64,000 nt of DNA, from the NCBI RefSeq assembly GCF_000970345.1, contig NZ_LAQU01000027.1, forward strand, positions 1-64,000, read 5' to 3'. Within the stretch, counting starts at the first letter, position 1. The number at the start of each line of letters is the position of its first letter. The position numbers and the translations under genes are program-made. Under the pieces are notes generated by a model. The model worked only from the letters and a program-made list of their open reading frames with translations, made no database searches and was not told the DNA's origin. Of the stretch, positions 27,542-37,129 are shown piece after piece. The stretch is from Robbsia andropogonis (GTDB lineage Bacteria; Pseudomonadota; Gammaproteobacteria; Burkholderiales; Burkholderiaceae).

Positions 27542-30500
27542 ATGAGATCTGATCCTAACTACCGCCCGGTGCCGCCTGCTCACGTCGTAATTGCCGGGAC
27601 GAGCGACGCCACGAGTTCGTCCAGACCGCAAGGACGTCGTGAATCGCGGCCCCGGAATCTGCCCCGGCCCGCGAATATGCTGGCTGGCCTCGTGCAGGGG
27701 GACCGGAGATCGTCATCGACGTCAACTTCGACGTCGACTATGGACCAGGCACTGTCGAATGCACTGAACTACCCGGAACATAACCTCAGTCGCGAAGCGG
27801 CGGCTCGGCTAGACACCCAGCGCCGTCAACAGCAGCACGAACTGTGGCGCAAGAGCGGTGTCGGCTTTCCCGTGCGCTGCATCGACATGGCCCGCGACAA
27901 CATTCTGGCCGAACGCAACGGGCACGGTCGTGCGCTGGCATTTCTGATGCCGAGCGGCGACGCTGAAACGAATCTTGATCTACTGGGATTCTACTTGGCA
28001 AAGCTGGGCGAAGCTGGGCGCGAACGGATCACTCCGGCCTTGCGCGGCGAGATTTGCGCCTGTGCGGATCTCGTGGCGCAGTACCTTGTGCATACGTCGT
28101 TATTCGACGGGGCTTTCGCTGGCGCTTACTCACGTCTGGCGAATAAGCTGAGCAAATATCCGGATCGCCGCGCGTGCATGGACGCCCTCACGTGGATTGC
28201 CCGGCAGGTCCTGCTTGAGCGCAACCTGCATCGGTTGAGTGACAGGGAGGCCACGACGCTCGTGGGCGCGCTCGCCAAGAACACGCGAAGCGAATCTTGT
28301 CGGGATGCCATCCTGTGCCTGACCGGCCGCCTGGTCGAAAACCGCTCGACGCTCGGGCGCCTGAACGCCATCCAGGTTCCCATGCTGTTGAACGCGCTAA
28401 GCAAGTGGCCGACCCACGACGACGCGAAATACTTCGCATTGCAACTGGCCGATTTCCTAGCGGCGACACCGAAGCTGCGACTGGCGTTCGATGGTCAAGG
28501 CGTCGCCAACGTGCTCAATGCGCTAAGCAAATGGCCGGGAGAGGCCCGGGCGGAGCAGCCAGCGCTGCAATTGGCGGGACGGTTGGTCGAACAGCCCGAT
28601 CTGCGGCTTTCGATGCGTGCGCAGGAGGTGCACAATTCGCTGAACGCGTTGAGCAAGTGGTCACACCGCGAAGCCGCCAGCCAGGCGATGCTGCTGCTGG
28701 CCGCCCGTCTGAAGAACGAACCCCAATTGCGCCGGCAGCTCGACGCGCAGGGTGTGGCCAACGCGCTGAATGCGCTGAGCAAATTGCCGGAGGAGAGCTT
28801 GGCGAAACAGGCCGCCCTGCTGCTCGCCGAGCGGCTCGTCGCCGAGCCCCGGCTGCTGCACGCGCTAGAGGCACAGGGCGTCGCGAATGTACTGAACGCG
28901 CTGAGCAAGTGGTGCGGGGAAAAGCCCGCGACCGAGGCGGCTCATCTTCTGACGGAGCGCCTTGCCGTGGAGCCGCATCTGCGTCGGGCACTTAAAGCGC
29001 AGGAATTCACCAGCACGCTGAATGCTCTGAGCAAGTGGCCGCACGAGGAGGCGATGAAGCAAGCCGCGCTGCTGCTTGCTTCGCGCCTCTTGATGGAACC
29101 TGAGCTGTTGCCTGCGTTGGGACAGCAACAAATTGCCAACGCGCTGAACGCGCTGCGCAAGTGGCCGGACGCGGAGGGAGCCAGACGGACCGCGCTGGTG
29201 CTGGCCGCGCGCCTCGAGACAGTGCCGCAACTGCGCGCCCAACTGGGTCAGCAGGAACTTGTCAACTGCGTCGACGCCCTGGCCCAATGGCCCGACGACG
29301 CACAGATTGGCCGGACAGCGTTGCTGCTGTCCACGCGCCTCATCGTCGAGCCCAGTCTGCTGCCATCGCTGAACGCGCAAGGCGTTGCCACGCTACTCCA
29401 TGCGTTGCGCAAGTGGCCCCAGCAGGACACGGCGAAGCAGGTCGCCATGCGGCTGGCGACCCGTGTGGCACGGGAGGGCGAGCTGATAGCGGCCATGGAC
29501 ATGCAACAAGCCATTAACGCGCTGAGTGCGTTGAGCCGGTGGCCCGATGAAGCACAAGCCGGACACGCCGCGCGTGCGATTGCCGCGCACCTGATGGCGG
29601 AACCGGCCGGCAAGGCGAGGGCGCTGAACGCTCGGCATACGTCCAGTACGCTTTTCTACCTGAGCAAGTGGTCCGATGAGAACTGGACCGCGCAGCTCGC
29701 GCTCGCGCTGGCCGAGCGTATCGCCACAGAACCGCTATTGCTGGAAGCTGGGGATGTGCAAGCAGTGAGCAACGCCCTGAGCGCACTCTCCAAATGGCCG
29801 GGTGACGACCGGGCAAAGCAGGCGACCCGCGAACTCGCCGGCCGGCTGGCCACGGATACCGCACTGCAGATGACCTACGACCCGCAAAGCTTGGCGAGTA
29901 CACTGAATACGCTGACGAAGTGGCAAAGCGAGCCGGAGGCCATGCAGGCCTTCTGGCGACTCTCCACCCTGCCGGGGCGGGGCAACCTCCCATGGCGCGC
30001 TTTCAACATGGCGGACATGGCCCAGATCAGCAACGCGTTCGCGCGCGTGGTCGGGAATGAAGGCGAGGATTTCGAGCGGGCGCGGGCGGGCCTCGCGGGC
30101 CTTGCCGTCCATCTCGAATTGCATCCAGAGTGTTTCGAAGGCACGGGATCAGGCCATATCGGCATTCTGTTCAAGGCGTTTGCCCGCCTGAGAATGCTGC
30201 GCGAACTGCGCCCGCTGGCTAGTCCGGCACTGCATCGGGTTACGGCACTGTGCCGCGAGACGCGACTGCGCGACGAGCCACTCGAAACCGTCGGCAACCT
30301 GTGTCTCGGGCTGCTACCGCTCGCCCGCAGCCCCGAACTCGTCCGGCATCGCGTCCCGGCATTGAAGGCTTTCGAAGCCTTGCAGCCCATTGTTGCACGC
30401 AAAATTGACGGCTATATGCGGCATGGCACGTCGGCGCCGGGCTCGGCCCTGCTCGCGACGGATGGGCGGCGGGAAGCCTGCGGCACGCGCTGCCCTGCGC

Positions 30501-33500
30501 TGACGTTCTACCAGATCCTGAAGGCGTACGCGCTGGTCGCCCGGCAGTGGAAGCCCCGCTATATCCAGGGCAACCGTCAGGTGGTGCTGGACCGGCAAGG
30601 CACACTCAAGCAATGGGTCGACACCACGCTCGCTCGCACGCGCGACGTGATAGAAACAGACCTACAGGAGATGAGCTGGAACCTCATCGCCCAGATCGAG
30701 GCGGGCGACGACGTCCTGAGCGCGCTGGACCTGCGCATCGGCAAGGAACTGAAGACCATCACGCAGCGCCACCCGCCCACCAGCTTCGATCTGGCCAGTA
30801 CGCATGCACACATGCGTACCGTGCCGGGGCAAGTCCGCCCTGTGACGGAAGGCATCGGCGCTACCCGTCATGTCACGGTCGATCTGCGCGGCCGCGAACT
30901 CAAGGTTGACGAAGGTGACCAGCCGCCCTATTCGTTTTTTGCGCGCCTGACTGGCATGCCGCTTGTGGAAGTGCAGCTACCGGGCACGCTGAGCGCCTTC
31001 ATGCTGGCGCGCACCTTTCAGTACCAGGGCGAACCCTGGCGCTTCGACCTGTTCGGCGGCAGTCGGTTTACGCGCGGGCGCATGCGGCAAGTGAAGAACA
31101 TCCTGGCGGGCCATCAACCGCCTGCCTCCGTGCTACCGGCCCTGCGGTATGCCGATAGCGCGCCCGGCAGCGCGTTCATGACGCTGACGCAAAAGCTGGC
31201 GCCGCAGCGGGAGGACTGGTCCCGGATGCAACGCGCGCTACTGGAAATGGTGCCTCCCGATAATGTGGTTGAGGGGACCTTGCGCGTGGGCTGGTTCGCG
31301 GATGTGAAAGTGCCCGGCGAGCAGCATCCGTTCAAACTCAAGGGACCCGACGGCACGCGCATAGCGCTGTGCCCGGACGATGGCTGCGGCTTCATGAAAT
31401 GGGAGGTGGCCCTCCGCATTCCCGCAGTGCGCCAGCACATCGAGGCCTGGCAAGCCGTGAAGGAGCGGCGCGCCACGCCCGCGCAGCGGGAACTCGTCGC
31501 CGATCACGCGCTGGGGTTCAACGCGATGCCGCCGCAGGCACTGATGCATTTTCCACGCGACGAAGCGGTCCTCGCGGAAGCACACGACGCGATGCAGCGC
31601 AAGCTGGACAAGCTGCGCGAGCAGTGCCAGGTGCCCGGCACCGCGGGCACGCAGGCGACCGCGCTCTCGCCCGATGCGGTAGACCTTCTCGCGCTGTACC
31701 AGATGACCATCAGCGGCGGCTATGAGGGTCGGCGCATCCGCGCCGTGCCGTCGGCCGACGACAAACTGTATCTGCCCACCATTCCGATGGTGGGCTTCGA
31801 GCACCCGGAAGGAGACCTGCTCGTCGGCAAACCGCCTTACGACAAGGAGAACCTGTTGCCTATCCCGGCGGCGCGCACAGGCACGCCCGCCAAGGGCGAT
31901 GCCACTGCCGGTTTCCTCGACGCGTGCTTCGCCATCCAGTACAGCTATACCGGTTTCGACGACGATTCCGGAAAAGCCGAGGACATGTTGCACAGCAAAG
32001 GCATGCTGATCATTCCACCGCCCGGATACTGGTCGTCCGCGCACGACGGCATGGATCTCGTCTGCTCGAGAGAAGACCTCAAGGTGTTGTCGCGCTGGAC
32101 GAAGCGGCGCGACCGTGTTGCGCTACCGGACGCGATGCTCAGCACCGGCAGTCTACGCGTCAAGGACATTCTGATGCCGGGGCGCCTCGGCGCACTGCCG
32201 ATCCCCGAACTGCGCAAGCGCAACATGGATACGGACGGTGACGACGCATTTGTCTACGCTGGCTATCCCAAGCTGGCCGTGCATATCCGTCAGGTGATGG
32301 AAGAACGCAGCGCCCGGCGCAAGACCGAGCAATCCTTCAAGCCGCCGAAGACCGCGAGCCCGGCGTTCGACGAACAGGGGCAATACCAGGCCGGACGCGC
32401 CCACGAAATCCTCGCGGTGCAGCGTGGCGGCCAACTCATCGGAGACGCCAGCAACGCCGCCACACGCTTCCTGTCGCAGCCGGACGAGTTGCGCGAGGCG
32501 ATGGCCCGGGACATGATGTTCGGCACCTACGACGGGGTTGACCGGCAATTGCGCAACGGCCTGCGAGCCCGCCTCCGCGGCGATGGCGATGCCCCCGCGC
32601 AACAGGACCTCCAGCGCCAGGCGCACAAGGCCATCGGCCGCGCACACATGCCACTCGCCCGCGAGGTCGCGGTGCTGCTGCATACGCTGACCACGCAGCT
32701 CGGTACCGCCGGCGCGCGAGCGATGCAGCCCGCGCCATCAGTCTCCGCGGACCTGGCGCAACGATTCAGCGCGCTCGCGGACGCCTGGGCCGCGGCGACG
32801 GACACGCCGTCGCGCATTCACGCGATTCTGGATCACTATCCGGTGTGCCGCCTGTCGCACGAGCAGTTCCCCAACGGACAGCCCGGCTACGTGGACGACG
32901 AGCCGGAACTCACGATCCGCAACCTCTTCACCCTCGCCGTGAAGGTCGGCACCGATGCGTTGAAATCGGACACCGGCACCGACCTCTTCTCGACCCTCAT
33001 GGAGCAATGCGGTGTCATCGAACGGACCTACCCCGACCGGGTACGGCAGGTGCCGCACACCAAGCGGACCGCGCATGAGTTTCGCGACAGTCGCTTCGAT
33101 CCACAGCGCGCCGTGGTGGCGCTGAAGCGCATTCCCACGCTCGCAGCAGGCGTCATGGAGGATGCGGTGGGAACGCTTCAACAGGCGGGCTTACTGGCTT
33201 CACCGCCTACGCCGGCCGAACGGGTACAAGCGGCCTTGCCCGGACAGATCGACCGCGTGGCCGCGACCTTCCACGATCGCGCACGCGCGGCCAACGCGCG
33301 GGTCACGCCGCTGCTGCAAGCCAACCTGCGCGCGTGGGCCGGCCCCGACGCAGGGGCGGTGCGCCTCGCCGGACTCGAGCATGCCGTCAAATCGACGGGT
33401 TCGCTGCGGGAAAAGCTGATGTATCTGACTGCCGGAAAACAGCTAGGTATTTCGGACGCCGCCGCAGAGGTGAACGATGCCTTGCGCTACAGCATCGTGC

Positions 33501-34663
33501 TGCCACCCCAGATATTCGCAGCGGCATGCCGCCGGATTCTCGCGGGCCTCGATTCGCATGGACATGCGATGACCATGCGCACCAATCACTTCAACCATCG
33601 GGCCAGCGCGTTCCGGGCATTGAGCGTGACCCTGCAGGACCCGCACGACGGCCTGCTCTGGGAAGTCCAGTTCCACACGGAGCAAACCCTCGTGCTGAAA
33701 GAGCGCTATCACGATCTGTACAAACAGGCGCAACAGGCGAGACACCAGGGCGCTACGCCTGATGCAGTGCGTACCTTGCTCCAGCCAGCGTGGCGGGATT
33801 TCCATGCCGTGCCCATGCCGGCCGGATGCGACGAGATTGACGACTGGCAGCAGCCGGTCGAGACGGCACGGTCGGCACGCCCGCCCAGTGCCGATGATGG
33901 ACACGGCGCGCAGCGTACGGTTGCGGCCTATCTGCAGCCGCTTGCCCGCCGCCTCAGCCTGCAGGCCCGTCGCATCGAAACACTAGTATCGCCTAAGCTA
34001 CAAACAGTGCTGCAAAGCAGCGGCGGAAAGCTGCGCGAAGACAGCCCAGGCAACTGGCGCAATTTCCTCTTCAAAAAAGAGCGCTCCATCGCCCGCAAGA
34101 TTGCGTTGTACCAGCGTGTCGAGCAGTTAGCACCAGAGCCGGCAGCGGCACGTGTGCGGGACAGTCTGCGCTACGAAGTCGTCCTGCCTGCCGAAGGTTT
34201 TGGCAAGACGGTCAGCACAATTCTCAAGATGCTCGAAAAGCAAGGCCCGAGAGCGATGCGCATGAAAAATGCTTTCATGCAGCCCGACGCGACTTACGCC
34301 GGCTTGAACGTCAACCTGCGTCTGACCAGCGGCAATTTGCCGGGGGACTTCGAAATCCAGTTCCATACGGCCCAGAGCCTCAGCACCAAGCTCAGGGGGC
34401 ATAAGGACTACGAAAAGCTGCGTGAGTTGCCGCTTGCTAACACACACGACGAGTATGACGAAGCAAGCGCCGATTTCGACGCGGAGCGCGAGCGGCTACT
34501 GAACAAGATGCGCGAGGCGGCTGCGCGTGTCGCGCGCCCGCAGGGCATCGAGATGCTCGTTTCCTTCGACCACTATCCGGAAGCGCAGCCATCCGGTAAC
34601 GGCAAGCGTACAGGCTCGGGTGCGAATAGGCCGCGTGAATCGGGTAAAGTCCAGGCAGCGTGA
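27542..34663 (+). CDS. SKWP-repeat giant protein (RipS/XopAD-type type III effector)
   Basis: A 2373-residue protein with no signal peptide and a Ser/Thr/Arg-rich N-terminus (SSTSTSTSTMDQ near 60), as in effectors delivered into host cells. Thirteen helical repeats of 42-43 residues with the LNALSKWP core (about 282-800) define the SKWP family of Ralstonia RipS and Xanthomonas XopAD. The middle (about 830-1900) is conserved-looking but unassigned and contains PDDGCGFMKWEVALRIP (Asp1279-Gly1281) and NMDTDGDDAFVY (Asp1563-Asp1568). The C-terminal quarter has two copies (about 1946-2064 and 2163-2297) of a RelA/SpoT-like nucleotidyltransferase pattern: DALRYSIVLPP...EVQFHTEQ and DSLRYEVVLPA...EIQFHTAQ. 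GC is high and the frame intact over 7.1 kb amid IS debris, so it is probably under selection. No secretion apparatus is in this window. Confidence 0.85.
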   Translation: MRSDPNYRPVPPAHVVIAGTSDATSSSRPQGRRESRPRNLPRPANMLAGLVQGDRRSSSTSTSTSTMDQALSNALNYPEHNLSREAAARLDTQRRQQQHELWRKSGVGFPVRCIDMARDNILAERNGHGRALAFLMPSGDAETNLDLLGFYLAKLGEAGRERITPALRGEICACADLVAQYLVHTSLFDGAFAGAYSRLANKLSKYPDRRACMDALTWIARQVLLERNLHRLSDREATTLVGALAKNTRSESCRDAILCLTGRLVENRSTLGRLNAIQVPMLLNALSKWPTHDDAKYFALQLADFLAATPKLRLAFDGQGVANVLNALSKWPGEARAEQPALQLAGRLVEQPDLRLSMRAQEVHNSLNALSKWSHREAASQAMLLLAARLKNEPQLRRQLDAQGVANALNALSKLPEESLAKQAALLLAERLVAEPRLLHALEAQGVANVLNALSKWCGEKPATEAAHLLTERLAVEPHLRRALKAQEFTSTLNALSKWPHEEAMKQAALLLASRLLMEPELLPALGQQQIANALNALRKWPDAEGARRTALVLAARLETVPQLRAQLGQQELVNCVDALAQWPDDAQIGRTALLLSTRLIVEPSLLPSLNAQGVATLLHALRKWPQQDTAKQVAMRLATRVAREGELIAAMDMQQAINALSALSRWPDEAQAGHAARAIAAHLMAEPAGKARALNARHTSSTLFYLSKWSDENWTAQLALALAERIATEPLLLEAGDVQAVSNALSALSKWPGDDRAKQATRELAGRLATDTALQMTYDPQSLASTLNTLTKWQSEPEAMQAFWRLSTLPGRGNLPWRAFNMADMAQISNAFARVVGNEGEDFERARAGLAGLAVHLELHPECFEGTGSGHIGILFKAFARLRMLRELRPLASPALHRVTALCRETRLRDEPLETVGNLCLGLLPLARSPELVRHRVPALKAFEALQPIVARKIDGYMRHGTSAPGSALLATDGRREACGTRCPALTFYQILKAYALVARQWKPRYIQGNRQVVLDRQGTLKQWVDTTLARTRDVIETDLQEMSWNLIAQIEAGDDVLSALDLRIGKELKTITQRHPPTSFDLASTHAHMRTVPGQVRPVTEGIGATRHVTVDLRGRELKVDEGDQPPYSFFARLTGMPLVEVQLPGTLSAFMLARTFQYQGEPWRFDLFGGSRFTRGRMRQVKNILAGHQPPASVLPALRYADSAPGSAFMTLTQKLAPQREDWSRMQRALLEMVPPDNVVEGTLRVGWFADVKVPGEQHPFKLKGPDGTRIALCPDDGCGFMKWEVALRIPAVRQHIEAWQAVKERRATPAQRELVADHALGFNAMPPQALMHFPRDEAVLAEAHDAMQRKLDKLREQCQVPGTAGTQATALSPDAVDLLALYQMTISGGYEGRRIRAVPSADDKLYLPTIPMVGFEHPEGDLLVGKPPYDKENLLPIPAARTGTPAKGDATAGFLDACFAIQYSYTGFDDDSGKAEDMLHSKGMLIIPPPGYWSSAHDGMDLVCSREDLKVLSRWTKRRDRVALPDAMLSTGSLRVKDILMPGRLGALPIPELRKRNMDTDGDDAFVYAGYPKLAVHIRQVMEERSARRKTEQSFKPPKTASPAFDEQGQYQAGRAHEILAVQRGGQLIGDASNAATRFLSQPDELREAMARDMMFGTYDGVDRQLRNGLRARLRGDGDAPAQQDLQRQAHKAIGRAHMPLAREVAVLLHTLTTQLGTAGARAMQPAPSVSADLAQRFSALADAWAAATDTPSRIHAILDHYPVCRLSHEQFPNGQPGYVDDEPELTIRNLFTLAVKVGTDALKSDTGTDLFSTLMEQCGVIERTYPDRVRQVPHTKRTAHEFRDSRFDPQRAVVALKRIPTLAAGVMEDAVGTLQQAGLLASPPTPAERVQAALPGQIDRVAATFHDRARAANARVTPLLQANLRAWAGPDAGAVRLAGLEHAVKSTGSLREKLMYLTAGKQLGISDAAAEVNDALRYSIVLPPQIFAAACRRILAGLDSHGHAMTMRTNHFNHRASAFRALSVTLQDPHDGLLWEVQFHTEQTLVLKERYHDLYKQAQQARHQGATPDAVRTLLQPAWRDFHAVPMPAGCDEIDDWQQPVETARSARPPSADDGHGAQRTVAAYLQPLARRLSLQARRIETLVSPKLQTVLQSSGGKLREDSPGNWRNFLFKKERSIARKIALYQRVEQLAPEPAAARVRDSLRYEVVLPAEGFGKTVSTILKMLEKQGPRAMRMKNAFMQPDATYAGLNVNLRLTSGNLPGDFEIQFHTAQSLSTKLRGHKDYEKLRELPLANTHDEYDEASADFDAERERLLNKMREAAARVARPQGIEMLVSFDHYPEAQPSGNGKRTGSGANRPRESGKVQAA
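28387..29960 (+). repeat. Thirteen SKWP repeats (coding, about 127 bp period)
   Basis: Within the SKWP gene the segment LNALSKWP and variants (LNALRKWP, VDALAQWP, LSALSRWP, LFYLSKWS, LNTLTKWQ) recur every 42-43 codons, thirteen times. Each unit continues with a helix like ALLLAERL-x-EP-x-L. The pattern is an alpha-alpha solenoid resembling HEAT/armadillo repeats and probably a protein-binding surface. Confidence 0.9.
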
Positions 34664-35032
34664 GTTGCTGTACGTGAAAAAGAGACATGATTATTCTCGA
34701 CGATCTTACCTATTTGCACCAGAGCCGGAATTACTTCGTCCAGGGTTTCGCCATTTCGCACGCGCGTCTTGCCACAGCGTGCACTTCATTCAGCATCAGC
34801 AATTAGAGCGGTCAAGCAGTTGAGAAACAACTGCGCGCCGCACGAATCTGACTGATTTTTTTTAGATCGACGCCAATACAAACAATTTCGTCCATAACGT
34901 CCTTCGGATGCACGATAGCGGGATGCCCGCCATGATGCAAAGAGTGGCGTCAGCACGGCGCGAGACTTTTATTTCCATTTCAGTTGCCAGATTGACGAGT
35001 AAATGTAATCTTTTGAATCTAGAGGCAGATCG
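34664..35032. other. No supported gene
   Basis: Short frames only. A run of eight T at 34857-34864 lies about 190 bp after the SKWP stop but has no convincing hairpin before it. Confidence 0.4.
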
Positions 35033-35479
35033 ATGCAGTCATATCCAAATTCTGAATACGGCGCGGTGTTACCCGAGCACCTGCGGTCAAGGCTTCCTGC
35101 GTTCGAAACGGAACGCTTCAAAGTCTTACCACTAAACCCAGGGCAAGCGCGCCTAATCGTTGAGGAACTGCTGCAGGATACACGCCTCGCTGAATATGTT
35201 ACCTGGATGACGGACAAATCGCGCGACGGTGCGCATCGAGAGGCTTTCTTACTCCAAATGCAATGTGCGGCCCTTACAGTACTGGCATGGGGTATTGTCG
35301 AACGCGATAGCGACAAGTTCATTGGTGCTTTGCTTGCAAGGCCCACAGTTGGCGGTCTCGACTTGGAGGTTCTTTGTGAACCGTCAATGTGGGAACAGAA
35401 TGTTACCGAGGAGGTTGCATATCTCGTGGCCGAGTGGTTAGAGGATCACTGTGAAGTCGAGTCTGTAAAACCGAACTGA
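35033..35479 (+). CDS. Short GNAT-like (RimJ/RimL-type) protein with degenerate CoA loop
   Basis: A 148-residue protein; AGAGGCAGATCG precedes the ATG. The order of elements is that of RimJ/RimL N-acetyltransferases: FETERFKVLPL, ARLIVEELLQD, a central AWGIVERDSDKFIGALLARP strand pair, LDLEVLCEPSMWEQNVTEEV and a last helix AYLVAEWLEDHC. In active enzymes the pyrophosphate loop reads W-G/Q-x-G-Y-A-T-E; here it is WEQNVTEEV, without the glycine, and the usual C-terminal strands are missing. It may be a truncated remnant, or a non-catalytic relative kept as an effector or immunity-type partner. It lies between two candidate effector genes. Confidence 0.6.
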   Translation: MQSYPNSEYGAVLPEHLRSRLPAFETERFKVLPLNPGQARLIVEELLQDTRLAEYVTWMTDKSRDGAHREAFLLQMQCAALTVLAWGIVERDSDKFIGALLARPTVGGLDLEVLCEPSMWEQNVTEEVAYLVAEWLEDHCEVESVKPN

Positions 35480-36065
35480 TCTTATATCTTCGAAAATTTT
35501 GTTGTGCAGGTCAGTGCGTTTAGCAACCGAATGCGCGCCGCCACGACATTTTTGCACAATGCATTTTCTCGTCGTCTTCACGGTGGCGAGCGAAGACCGG
35601 AAACATGTGATTTTCACTGCTTGCTTTCAAAAGTCAGGCGGATGTAAGCCTGCGAGCGTTGACTGCTGCCATGAGGCGAGCGAGGAGTTGGAGTCGGTGC
35701 GCCGCGGCGTCAGGCCTTTCTCACTTGCGCGAAAAACGCTATCGAATCGGACCGAAGGTGGTGAGGAAGCGCTGAGCACATCTCCGATCGCTGAAGCCGC
35801 GCATGCCGCGCTCCCGTTCTCGCGCGGTTGATGGCTGTTTTTGGCGCGGTTATTTGCGCGTGCGCGAGAGCCAGTAAGGCTCACCATTCAAGCGCTTGAA
35901 AATCTCGTCTATATACCAGGTCGTCACGATGCATCGGATGACTTTTATCCGACCTATGCTACGTTCGAGGAGCAGTTCGTCGATATGGCGAAAAGCTTAG
36001 CAAGAAGCGGCAATACTAGCGCACGGTAAGTTGATGACAATACGCAAAAACTGTTTGGGCATAGC
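35480..36065. other. IS-derived repeats, no supported gene
   Basis: A segment of about 120 bp (35735-35860) with TCGAATCGGACCGAAG and GAAGCCGCGCATGC recurs inverted at 39500-39615. At 35895-36028 pieces of an IS6 transposase start (AAAATCTCGTCTATATAC) and of its first helices lie in opposite orientations. TTCG at 35964 and 35976 are 8 bases apart, not a standard PIP box. Short frames here are not called. Confidence 0.5.
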
Positions 36066-37046
36066 ATGAAAATCTTTGGCTTTTCTACTATAGGCGATCA
36101 TCCAGAAACGTTCGATACGAACGAAAAGGCGCCCCGTCGCCGTTCGTCGCAAGCTGCGAGCGGACCGTTCGCAGCGTTGAAGCCTAGGCCAAAAAAGCGA
36201 GTAAAACCTGCCGGATATCAAGAACCGGTTGATTTTGCTGCTGGCGCTGAATCGAAACTGCGATCTCCACGCCAGCTTTCAGCAATGGAGCAAGTTCGCC
36301 AACCCGTGGAGGATCAAAAGTCACTTTTAGCAGCGTTCGGCACAGCCGCGCAACAGAATGCGTCGAGCGCCAAAGACATCGATGACGCTAACGAAGCTGC
36401 CCTGCAAGAAGCCATTGCGCGCAGTCTTCAGGAAAAAGCTTTTGGCATACTGGTCCAGCCGGAACTTGAGGTCATTCAACGCGGCGCAATCGATACAAAA
36501 AATCACGCGTCCAACGTCCTGGCAAATCATTCGACGGTGCACAGAGAGCCGTTTGACGTATCCGATGACCAGCGGGCAGAGCAAATGTTGGCGTTTGCCG
36601 AACCCAATAGCGCTTTCAAGACTTACCTGGAAAGACAAAACCTGAAGGTGATCGCCAATCCGGGAAAGGGGAACAACTGCGCGATCTATGCGTTAGTACA
36701 ACAAATCAGGCCAGATTTGAACCCCGAAAGCCTTGATCGGGAAGTTCGCCACCTGCGCGATCTATACGACACGGAACATCCATCCGACAAAAATAAGATG
36801 TTGTATCTCGATATCAGTAATGGCGGTGCAGCCAAGACGCTGATCAGGCTTGTAAACGAGCGATACCGCGCGAACATCCAGGTTGGTGTCGTCGAAGCAG
36901 GCATTGAGGCGGGATATCCGGTGACGCGCAAGAATCCTTTTTCTGCAAAGGGCGCCGGTAGCGCCTTCACGCATCGTCTCGTCGTCTGGGATCAGCAGGG
37001 CCACTACGAAGCTGTGACAGCCAAACCCGATCGTCTGTCCCGCTAA
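36066..37046 (+). CDS. UIM plus OTU-like cysteine protease (candidate deubiquitinase effector)
   Basis: A 326-residue protein without signal peptide or membrane helix. The first 50 residues are Ser/Pro/basic, including KPRPKKRVKP (39-48), which could be a nuclear signal. Residues 107-122 (DANEAALQEAIARSLQ) match the ubiquitin-interacting motif: acidic lead, then the conserved Ala and Ser in a leucine-rich helix. The C-terminal domain (about 185-320) has GKGNNCAIYALVQQI with Cys205 at a helix start and GHYEAV with His313 near the end, the catalytic Cys and His arrangement of OTU-type ubiquitin proteases. The UIM-protease pairing is eukaryote-like and fits a protein that cuts ubiquitin chains in a host cell. 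The ATG at 36066 has no strong ribosome site. Confidence 0.65.
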   Translation: MKIFGFSTIGDHPETFDTNEKAPRRRSSQAASGPFAALKPRPKKRVKPAGYQEPVDFAAGAESKLRSPRQLSAMEQVRQPVEDQKSLLAAFGTAAQQNASSAKDIDDANEAALQEAIARSLQEKAFGILVQPELEVIQRGAIDTKNHASNVLANHSTVHREPFDVSDDQRAEQMLAFAEPNSAFKTYLERQNLKVIANPGKGNNCAIYALVQQIRPDLNPESLDREVRHLRDLYDTEHPSDKNKMLYLDISNGGAAKTLIRLVNERYRANIQVGVVEAGIEAGYPVTRKNPFSAKGAGSAFTHRLVVWDQQGHYEAVTAKPDRLSR

Positions 37047-37129
37047 CTATTTTGGCTATCCTGCAACTAGGCCGTAAGCGCACTGCGATACCATATTGAC
37101 GCAGATGTTAAGCAGGCTTTTGCGGCCAG

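Noticed and set aside
31238-32044. 268-codon minus frame within the SKWP gene
   Set aside because: Shadow of the SKWP coding sequence, with low-complexity Arg/His-rich composition.
35964-35979. TTCG-N8-TTCG before the UIM/OTU-like gene as an imperfect PIP box
   Set aside because: Lies in IS6 debris, spacing fits only a rare relaxed variant, and TTCG is common in this GC-rich DNA.
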